Shown: in pieces, positions 50,001 to 62,000 of the stretch
Layout: the number at the start of each line of letters is the position of its first letter
Numbering within the stretch: position 1 is the stretch's first letter
Origin: Sialis fuliginosa
Lineage: Eukaryota > Arthropoda > Insecta > Megaloptera > Sialidae
Direction of reading: 5' to 3'
NCBI GenBank assembly: GCA_961205875.1
Contig: OY540814.1
Span: forward strand, 11,886,993-11,950,992
DNA: 64,000 nt
Translations under genes and position numbers: made by a program
The notes under the pieces: generated by a model
The model's input: the letters and a program-made list of their open reading frames with translations, nothing else
Told to the model about the DNA's origin: nothing
The model's database searches: none

Positions 50001-53000
50001 GGCGCCCTGGGTGAGATTTATTTTTCCGCTCTCCTCCTAAAAAAATTTCAATTAAAACTGATAAATTAACAAATAAGTTGAATAGTTAATATCTCAGCTT
50101 GGCGCGATCCTACAGACTCCAACATTTTTTATAAAATATAGCTTACATCATTAACTTTAAGAATATCAAATGCCCTAAGACCGTCGAGACGCCCTTCCCT
50201 TATTATTAACAAATTAAAATTGATAAATTAACAAATAAGTTGAATAGTTAATATCTCAGCTTGGTACGATCCTACAGACTCCAACTTAAAAAAAATATAT
50301 ATTTTACACAATTAACTTTAAGACTATTAAATGCCCTAAAACCGACGAGACCTACTTCTCCTATTATTAAGAAATTAAAATTGATAAATTAACAAATAAG
50401 TTGAATAGTTAACATCTCAGCTTGGCGCGATCTTACAGACTCCAACTTAAAAAAATATCTTACACAATTAACTTAAAGACTAACAAACGCCCTAAGACCG
50501 TCGAGACCTCCTTCCCTTATTATTAACAAATTAAAATTGATAAATAAACAAATAAATTAAATAGTTACTATCTCAACTTGGCGCGATCCTACAGACTCTA
50601 AGAAAGTTTACTCAAAAATTATAGCCTGTATACTGATTTGAACCAAAAAAGTGCCCCGCCCCACCGGGCCTGGCACCCCGGCCGGTCGCCCTGATCACCC
50701 CCCCCCCCCCTTCTAAAGCCGGCGCTGTGTGTGTGTGTGTGTCACAGTGGTGATATATAACATTTTGAAGGCAGATATCACGTACTGTTTTCGTTTTAAA
50801 CGAATGAAAGCATTAAATCTGACGATTATTTTTATCAGCGGGTGTCCACACTGAAGCGCAGTATCTCTTACCGACAAATATTTAACTGTAGCTAATAAAT
50901 TGCGGGTAATACGTATGTGTGTGTATGCATAGAGGTATATTATATAATGCAAATATCATCTATACGTATACTATAATGTATGTATCCATACCAGATCATA
51001 GAGGGAGAAGATCAGCTGCCCCCACAACTAGGGGGAGAACAAAATAATGATTAATGACGAACAAAACTATTTTGTTTCACAAAATTACCAATATTAATTT
51101 GTTATACTACACATATAATAGTTCGGTTGAATTAGCTAGAAAAACGATTTTTGATAATACAATTAATAAAGTTCTGAAATTTGATAGTAATTAATAATTT
51201 TTTTTTATTCTTTTGCTTCCTCGCAATATTTTTACCATATTACATAGTATAAGAACAATAATATAAAAATAATAAAATATACTCGTGAATACTACAGAAA
51301 CAAATACCCCTACAATTTTACCCTATTATAATAAAATACCCCTAAAAAATTATAAAATATTTCCATCAAAAAGTCTAATTTAACAAGACTACAACTACTT
51401 TCACTGACAAAAAATACATTTTCGATTTATAGTGTTTATTTTAGAGCGTTGAAAACAGTCAAAATTAGCAATTATAACATATTTTTCAATTACCCAAAAC
51501 AATTGAAATAGAGCCCTTAGGTACCTGTCAAGCCTTACATTAACGTTTATATATATTTAAATAATAGAATTTGATTACATGATGGTCATTGAAAAAAATA
51601 TTATTTACCACAAGTCAAATATAAAAAAAGTTACTTACCATTTCTATCTATGGGAGAGCCTTCATATAACATAAATGGTTGTTTAGGTACAGCCTGTAGA
51701 TTGGGGGAGCTGGATGCAACCCGTCCAGTGGCTGCCGAAGCTTGTTCCCTATTTTTTAATAAAAATTCTCTGTTATCTGATGATCAATATTTATTGTCAA
51801 TATGTGAATATTGACTCGATCGTTTGTGGATTTTAAATTATTCACAATATTGATATTGACAATAAATATTGATTGTAAGTATGGACATGGGAATAATTAA
51901 AAAAAATGCATTTGTTTTACAGCGAACTTTTTAATCATTAGTTATTAAAAAATATGTGGAAATACTTTTTCGGTGTAGAATTTCATGATCTTCAATTTTT
52001 TACGTATTTATAAAATTTCTAATATTTCACATTTAAGTCATTTTTTTGGGAGCCAATCTACACCTAAACTTTTATTTTATTTTAATGTTTACACGTAAAC
52101 CTACTTATTTACAGAATTTCGTTTGCATTGGTATAATTATTTTATAAGTAAAAAAAATTATTTTGAGTTCAGTTAAAATTTCAAGAATTCCCTATGAAAA
52201 ACGTTACTACTTTAAATCTTACCATAATGTGTATATGTAACCGTTCTTAACATATTGCAGTATTCCGTTAAGGTAAGTGCTTTTGACTTTGTGAAGACGT
52301 CTGTACTTGAGCACTAATCCAGGAAGAGGGTGTACTTTACTCAAAAGGCGCATCTATATCATAATAGAAATGTTAGTAGGTACTATGGGCTTCATAAGTT
52401 ATCTGCCAGGGTAAAGGTCAGAATCGTTTACAACAAATTTGAACATATTTAGACAGACATCATCGGTTATCTTTTTCTAAGGCGGAGCTTATATAGTTAT
52501 ATCATTTTAAATAAAAACACAAATATACGTCCATTTCATTAATTAATTTTATATCAAGTTTAAGATATCTAAATACTAAAATTCGGAATATCAAATATTT
52601 ATTACCTCAAAATTTACTCATACAATTTTCAGTAGATTACATAATAATTTAATCGCACAAATATATATAAACTATAAACGAAGAGTACTTCTTTATCTAG
52701 CAAATGAGTTTAAAAATGTCTGTATTTTTTGATACTTTACATTAGATCAATAGTTAATAGAAGAGTCGTTTATGGATAATAGTAACAATACATTCTATTA
52801 TATATATTATATATGTATATTACCGGCAATGTATAGAATTATTAGGGATTCTATACAATACATAAAATCACCAGACAATGTATAACGTAATAAATTAGAA
52901 CAATAACCCAGTGTAAGATACAACAATAATAATTTATTATAAGTAGGCGTATTTAAATACAAAAATACCTTAATTACATTGAAGTATTATACAATTAGTT

Positions 53001-56000
53001 GATCTTAACGTCATCCAAAAACAACAAAAAAGTGATATAATTAAGGTAATATCAAAAGACTATTTAAAAAACTAATACCACGATTTAAGGCGTATCACTA
53101 ATGATTTTAATGCTGATGTACACCGAAATAATTATATGACTATCTATATAAAAGTTTATAAATATAGACAGAAAACACACAATTAAGAATTTACAATATA
53201 ACACTTAGGAATCACGATAATTTAAAAACTCAATCACTGGAAGGATAGGTTAAAAGGAACTCCCGTGCAGTTATTATTGACTTGATTTTAGAACTCCGTA
53301 AACTATATCTTGTTACGTATTCAAAATTGTTCAATTCCCCCCTCTACGGGGTTACGTGCGTATTTATTGTATGCGGAACTTCTAGTTAGATAATATTGTT
53401 ATAAATGTATAAAATCAATTTAATTATATACATTTCCTAGGTATTATATAGACTACCTAACTGATAGCCGGCAATGTATGAAATATAAACAAAATAGGGT
53501 TAAGATAAGGGCCCTAAATTTTACTTAATACATATACGGACAAATATTTGATTGAATTGATTATATAGGTTGAGTCATATCAGCTGGAACAAACTTGAAC
53601 AGTTGATTGAGAAAATTATTTCAAGCAAAAGAGTTCATGAAAACATGTGTCCGGAAACTCTTGTGAGGGAGCTACAGACTCTTCTATACGTTTGTTTTAC
53701 ATTAAGCAGGACTCGATCCCCAAATGTCATTATGAAATTCGATTTTTTTTTGTTCATTACACCTCTTGTTATATATATCATAGGACACACTGTATATTTT
53801 TCTGTAAAGTTTAGTTAATTTGGTTTCTGACGGGGTCAAATATAAATAAATAAAAAAGACTTACAACATCATATGAAGTAGATTTTGCACCCAAGGTTGC
53901 CGTTTCTTTGACCTTGACTTTATAGCGTTCATCCAGGCGTAGTTCATCATAAAGAATGGTACGCAGTTGTACAGTGGAGTTGATCGAAAAAGGACGTCCA
54001 GCTTCACGCACGGCGTCAGTTTCAGCCTGCGCTAGTTGAGCATCAAGACTTGCAGACATCGACTGGAGTAGACTCGTGTTAACGCGAACACCGCGAACCT
54101 CCATTACTGAGAATAGAGTAATTCGTCAAAAATGAAAACCCCTAAAAACCTGTTTAATATAATCTAGAGGTAAAAAACACTGTAGATTTGTTCATACTCC
54201 AAAAGTATATCCCGATCCCAAAATATCAAATTTAAAAAAAGATACTTTTCAAACGCTCCCAATTGTACACCATGTTGCGTGACGTCATAATTGAAATGTC
54301 AGTCAATACTTAAATATACAAGTGTCAACGATAAATAAGGAAAACGAACGAAAAATAATAAGTTATAAATATTATTTCGTACCTAAATTTGATGATTTCG
54401 GTTAATTTTTCTTATTTTTATAGTTTTTATAACTCACGCGTTGAAACTGTTTACAAACAACATTAACAGCTGGACAGAACATGGATTATGACGTTACAAA
54501 CGCTTCAATCAATCACGTAGCGTTTTAAATGCGAGCTGATTTTTACGACTTTTAATGTTAAATAATTTAAAATTGAGAAATAAAAAAACAATTTCTTCAA
54601 TGCGTTTATTATTTTTTTGCAATTAAGTCATAAAAAAGGTATGCCAAAAATTTCCGGATTACTCTATTCTGCACGCCACTGTAACTGGCAATAATTTATT
54701 TATTTATTTTCGAAGATGACATTAGCCTTCTCTTTACTCCCACCATATAAGATATCGCAATGGAAAATTATACAAGACAATAGTCATAATTCAAACCTGA
54801 TAAAATCGATACCAGTTCCATCTCCATATTTACAAACACATCCCATAGTTGGTTCTTCTTCAAAGCTTTCTCCATTGCTTTCGTGGCTGTAGACAGTATG
54901 TCCAAGAAGTAACATCCCTTTTGGTAAGAATCATTTGATTCGATGTCAAATGTACGGGACACGTTCACCCTTTCAATCGCTTCTTGGAAGTTGTTGATTG
55001 CGTTGTCAGGGTCAAGAAGCCATGTCCCAATAAGAAGATCGAAAAGATTCCATTTTAGTATAATTTCGTTGCGTTTGAAGTTGAAATGTTCTATCAAAAA
55101 GACAAATAGTTCTTGGGCAAAGTAGCATAGTTTTCTTGAATTTGATGTAAGGAGTGTTTGGATTAAGGATCTAAAGGAATAAGGATATAAAATTTTAGGT
55201 TATGATGAGATCGAGAAATGTGGCAGCTTTAAATTTCATTGATTTTTCACAAAGCTATAGAATTATGAAGGGAGTACCTATAAGGAAAAAAAATGGTAGA
55301 CAACTTTAAAAGCCTTAAGTTTCAAAGTAAAAACGATCTTCAGAATCTTACTAGCTCTATATTAAGGGTATAAAATATATAATATTTCCCTTTAAGGCTG
55401 TATTGCAGTGTGACGATTAAAAAAGATCGATTTTTTTTTATTCTGAAAGTAAATTATATTGAGAGATTACTGTGAAAATTGTAGACTAAAATTCAAAGTA
55501 TTTACGAAGTTATAGCACATAGAAGAGAACGGGCCGTGTTAGTGTAATATCTGTTAGTAAATCTTTAAACGCATTTTTATCGAAACCACTATTTTTCGGT
55601 TGGTGGGAAGGAGACACGAAATTTTAATCAACTGGTCGGACTATAATTTTAACACGTTTTTCTATGCACTAATAGTTATCGTATTATCTAAAATTTATTT
55701 TTAAAATTCAATTTATTAATAATTTCTTATTTTTTTCTCGATTTTTCAGGGAAAAAATCATGATTTTTACAATTTTTTTTTGCAAGACCGCCATTTTGTT
55801 TATTATTAATATAAATGCCTGATTCTAGATAATACGATAGAGACAAGTCTATAAAATGAAAATATATTTGATTTTTTTGTTTCAAATCACTACAATATGT
55901 GCTTCCCACCACCCATCTACCATTTTTTTCGAGGAATCCTCTTTGACCCAAAAAACATAAAGTATAATAAAATTAACTAAAAAATGTTTTTTCGTTTAAT

Positions 56001-59000
56001 TTAAGATGCAAATAAAAACATATATTTATATTAAGACTGAAAAGATTATACATTTTATTTTGTTACGAAAATAAAATCCTGAAATAAGCTTAAAACTTTA
56101 AGCGTTACGCCACAATACTGCCTTAATATGAATGTCTTTTTTAATATTGACTATTTTTCTGAATTAACTTTTTTCATGAAAATTTTCGTTTTTTTTTATT
56201 ATTTTTTAATTATTGTACTATAGTTAATTATATTTTATTATTCTGCAGTCTATTTACCGTGCCGTATCAGAATTTTTCCGAAATTCATTTATAACCGGTA
56301 AAAAATAGAATTGTTTTTCTTCATCAACGATATTTATTGATATCAATAATCCTGTAGGATTACCACTCATATTTTTTTTGACTTCATCTGATGGTTTATT
56401 CATCTGGCAAAATTTTTCACTGAAATATAATAAAAATAAGTAAGATAAAACGGCTGGACTTCTGAAAACGTCCACTCCCCGATTGATTTCAAAGATTTTT
56501 TACATATTTTATATTACGTGAGATGAAAAAATCCAAAAGGATTTTTGACGCACTAAAGTGGAAGGGGTTGAATTTTTTTTGTAATTCAGTGCATGACGGT
56601 TTAAAAATAAAAAATCATGTATGTATATAGTTTTTCAGAACAGAGTTGATGCTCGAATAATATACAAGTTAACTGTCTATGGTTAGGGTAATCTACTAGG
56701 GCTAAAGGAGGTTAGTTTAGTTTAAAAAGGGGAATAGTACACACTTTACTAAAAAAAATAACTTTTTTTTAATTCCTTCCACTCAATTGCATCAAATATA
56801 ATTTTAGTTTCTTCTTCTCTAGGCATAATTGAATGTTTATGTAAATTTTGAAGTCAATCGGATAAACATAAAAATTTCTACAGTTTGTTGCCGTAAAGAT
56901 TGAATTCCCGTATTTATACTAAACTAACCCCCTTTCGCCCCAATAGATTGCCCTAATCAAGAACAGTTAATGTGTATATTAGTATTATTAGTTGCTGATC
57001 ATATTGTTGTTAGCATTTGAATATGCAATAATTCATATTTAAATTAATAGTACACTTTGCTCACAAAAATAACATTTTTTTTTCAACACCTTCCACTTAA
57101 TTGCGCCAAAAATTATTTTGGGTACCGTAATTTCGGGTGACTTTGGACGGTAGGGTGACATTGGACAAAATGGGAATATTTTGTTTTTCTCATTTGGCTA
57201 CACTATTAGATCAAACAAAGTCCGTTATAAAGTATTATTATCAATCAGCTCGTGTTTAGCAAGCATGTGAATATAGTCGGAGCAAAAAAAATAAAAGTGT
57301 GTAATATTTACACCACATTAAACTTTTACAAAAAAAATTGGTTAAAATTTGAGTATCAAAACTTCTAACATCCAAGCCGTGGTTTTAATTTTTTGACAAC
57401 GGTTTTGTTATGATTTATTGACTTGTATACTGTTATTAATTTACAGTTGAAATCAAAATAATATTCCTAACCTCAAATATTTTATACACCTTTAAAAAAA
57501 AAAGTACTTTTATAGGGTGGCTTTGGACATCGTCCGTATAACTGTTGGAGTACTTGTTACTATTTTTTTATAGCAATGTTATATTTATATTATTTATTAT
57601 TATTATTATATTTATATTATAAACCTATATTATAATATTTATCATGTTTTACACAAATTTTTATAAATATTATATTACCTAATTAATTGTGTTAACCTTC
57701 TAATCCAGCGGTCACCAAACTACGGCCCGCGGGCCGGATCCGGCCCTCCAAAGTTTTTCATCCGGCCCCTGACGTTTATATTATATATAAATATTTTTTA
57801 TACATATAAGAAATATTAATTTTATATAATTTAAGGATTTTTTGTAAATATGTGTATTTATCTATATTTGAATAGATATTTTTCACTGTAAACGATATAT
57901 ACTCTATTTACATAGCTAATTGCATATGTAAATAAATGTTCAAATAGGATTCCAACAAGAATATTTTTCGTCCGGCCTCTTATGTTAAAAAAAATTCTAT
58001 CCGGCCCGTTTCTCGAAAAGTTTGGTGACCCCTGTTCTAATCTATTACCTATATCAACCCAGAACATTTAAAAAACGATTTCAGTGTTCAAAGCCACATA
58101 TATCAGGTTTATCTTTAGAAATACGTTCGAAAAACATGTTTGTCCAAAGTCACACGGATTTTCTGGTGACTTTGGACAGACATATTTTTTTTAAAAAAAG
58201 GTGAAAAAATAAAAAAAAATTCTTCTTTTCGTTTGGAAACTTATTATTTGAGTCAAGACTAAACTTTTGAGACCATTTCCAGCCCTCTAGTAACAGTCCT
58301 TCATTGTCAAATTTGAGTTCAAAGTTCAAAATTGTCCAAAGTCACCCGAAATTACGGTACTTCTTTTCTAAGCATAATTGAATGTTTATGCGATTTTGAA
58401 GTCAATTGGGGGGTGGACGTTTTCATAAGTCCAAAATTGTTTTTATAAGTTCATAAAAGTAAATACGCCACTGTTAAAATGTGGTGCATATGTAATATAT
58501 TATAAGGGCATATTCCGTGAGGGGTAATTACTCCCCCAAGAGATTTAGCAATGCATAAGTATGTTATATCAATTCCCATTTCGTCATTTATTAATGCTAT
58601 TGTATCTTGTATCCCCTTAACCCTAGATGGCTAATGTTAGTCGTTTCGACTAACACAACGAATATTTTAGTTAATGTATCGGTTAATTCCTCGTGCCAAC
58701 TCAGTCGTCGGCAACTGGGTCACGCGGGTATGTGTTATCATTTTCGATATACGAAGTTCATATTAGTCGAATCGACTAAAAAACCTCTTCGTAACTTTTT
58801 TTGTTAAATGCTAATATGTATTAAAAAAAAGTTCGATTTTTTTTAGTTGAAGTAAGTTTAACTAAAGGAAGTTTATTTAGTAATAATTCAGTCAAGACAC
58901 ACGAATGTATGCCATAAGGGTTCCGAAGAACGTGGACTGTTTGGAGCCACAGGTGTATTTTTGAGTTAAAAAAAACAACTAAAAATATAGTCGTATTTTA

Positions 59001-62000
59001 CTAATTAAGATCTACATTTTGATACCCCACATGTCTAGATATAAAAATAAAAGTAAAAAACTCTATGGCGCCCCTGTCTATTTCTCCAAAATTCGAAGTG
59101 ATGTTGTTAACTTTTATATTTATCGTTGGTAGTCCCACCATCGTTACCAATTTTTTCAGATTTTTTGATCCAGTAGTTACCGAGTTAGATGTGGGGGGGA
59201 GGACAAAATGAAATGCTGTTTTTAGTCCCCTGTTGGTGTTATTTTTGAGTTAGAAAATAAAATAAAATAAAATTATTTTTTCAAAAAATTTGTATATATT
59301 TTACTAGAGGGCATCATTTTACATGTTCAGTAAAAATGTCAAGTGTCTAGCTTATATAGTTTACGAGACATTTTGCTTTGACTGAAAAGGACAGACGGAC
59401 GACAAAGTGAGATTAATAGGGTTTTCTTCGGAACCCTAAAAAAAGTAAAAGTAGAATAAGATTGATTTTTTAACCTTTAATTTAAAAAAATTACAAAAAC
59501 TGTGTTTTTTATTTATATACCTCTAAAATTGGTAATATAAAAAATGCAAACACAAATCAAATACCTATAATAATTACATCTAATTAATGAGAATAATAAC
59601 TTATGGTAATCGAATCGACTAATAAAAAGCCTCTGTGTAGATAAAATATGATTAGCATTCTAGGGTTAAACTGCTTCTACCTCATAAAAAATGGATATCT
59701 TACCGAAACATTATAGTCATAGCAATTTCTTTCAATGTACTTTCAGCAATATTCTCTTTAAGTCTATTGATTGAAATATTATCATCTAAATGAATAACTT
59801 TGTATTCGATGTTTTTAATGTCAAGTATTGTTTGTAAAGGACTTTTAAATTTTTTATTTGTTGTTTTATTTATCATTTGACTTGGTCGTAAGTTTCTAAC
59901 AAGTTTTTTATCAATAGAAAAATTGTTACTTATTCTCGACTGATAAGTAATTGTATGTTTTTTATAAGAAACATTTTCATCGGAATTTTTCTTTTCATCA
60001 GTATTATTTAGTTTTTTATTTTTCCTTTCTCCATAATGATCTGTCATTTTTCGTTTATTATTTTTACTCATTAATTCATTTTGTGGAAAATTTTCATCTA
60101 CATTAAATTTATTAGAAGTGATTTTATTTTCATTATTCATATCATAATTTTCATCTACATTAAATTTATTAGAAGTTATTTTATTTTCATTATCTGATAA
60201 ATCATTTATTTTATTACTTTCTTCATAAGATTTCTGTTTAACTTTAAAATTTTGCAGTTTTATTTTCGGACAAATTTTACGTTCAGAGTTTTTCTTTGTA
60301 CAAGATGTTCTCGATTCATCACTTTCTATTTTAGTGTTGTGAACTTCAATATCTTGTTTTGTTTGAAAACAATGTTGTTGGCCTTCAATTTTCTTGTTTC
60401 CGGTTTTTAATATATCGGTAATTTTTATTTGTTTTCTTTTTAGTTGAGGGACTTTTTCATGACACACTTCTAAAACGTAACCTTTTTTCTGTATTTTCTT
60501 AATTTTCGGTTTTACTAATATTTTTTCCGGATCGTTTTTCTTTAGTTCTATATCATATTTTTTATTTTTACATGGATCGGTTTTTGGTATAACCGTATTT
60601 TTAGAAATTAGTATATTTTTATTTATAATTTCGGGTAGTGTTTCATTTGGAAGACACACTTTGTCATTTTTATCAAAATTTTCATTATTTGTATTTTTAT
60701 TTACCTCAGTTTCTGGATTAAAAATAGTGTCAAGAGTGGGTATATTTTTATATATGATAAATCCATTATTAAATATAATACCTTCAGCATTACTTATATT
60801 ATTATCATTATTGATTTTTTCATTATTTTTAATTTTGTTCTGCTCAAAGTTCAGTTTATCTGTAGGTTTACATTTTTTGGATTTAGATATATTTTGCTCA
60901 ATGTTCGCTTCTTCTGTAGGTTTAGATTTTTTGGATTCAGATAAATTTTGCTTAATGTTCGGTTTGTCTGCAGGTTTAGATTTTTTGGATTTAGATATAT
61001 TCTGATCTTCATTAATAGTATAATCAATTGTATTATCGTCATAAAATATATTTGCATCTATCCATGATGGAATGTTAAAATGATCCTTAAAGTAAACAGA
61101 ATGTTTAGATTACACAACCACACAAAAAAAGTGTGCGATACCAAAAAACGACCTATATAGTATTGTAGTATTGGTCGAGCATAGTCGAAATCCAAATATT
61201 TGGAATTTTGACATAAACCCAAAATTCAAGCTCAAATAAAAAAAAACTGGTAAACAGAAAATTCCCAAAATTTGGATTTCAACTATGCTCGAGTGCTCAA
61301 CTAATACTATAGGTAGCTTTTTTGGTATCACACACTTTTTTGTGCGTTGCTGTGTTATTTAAATATTATTATTATTACATTAAAATCTCAATATCGGATA
61401 AAAATATATTGGTATCACCTTACATAATATGTATTTGCGAGCAAACTAACTTTTTTTATATACATACATATTTTTAAAACACACTTGATTAATTAAATAA
61501 CGGAATTTAAGCTTTATCGGACATCTCCTCTCCCAATATATCGAGGTTATACTATATTAATCTAATGTAATTTTTTTTAATGTCAAATTCTAATGATAAT
61601 CTATAAGATCTTATATAAATAAAAGAGTTAATAATAATAAGTTTCATTATTTAAAATCATAATTTCAGTGATACTTTGTTACTGGCATCATGCCTATTAT
61701 GACTATTTATTTATAAAAAGGTTGAAAAGAAGACATCCCATTCATCCATCTATCCCATTCGAACAATTTAATTTACATAGACCTGACACGATGACAAATA
61801 TATAAAACTACTACAGTTCGACGGACGCATTTTTTCTTCACACCGAATAGAATAAAAAGATAAATGGTACCTGCAAGACATTCGGCTTCGACCCAACGAA
61901 ACAAAACTCTCCCTGTTCGGAATCAATTTGTCCACAATTGGTTTCGATTCCATTCCGTGATCGCATGTGCTGTGACCGAGCGGCGTTATTGAATATTGGC

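Noticed and set aside
53570-53818. 82-residue frame that at first looked like the N-terminus of a Harbinger transposase
   Set aside because: The DNA recurs as a dispersed repeat at about 33880-34060 where the frame is not kept, and the match was too weak.
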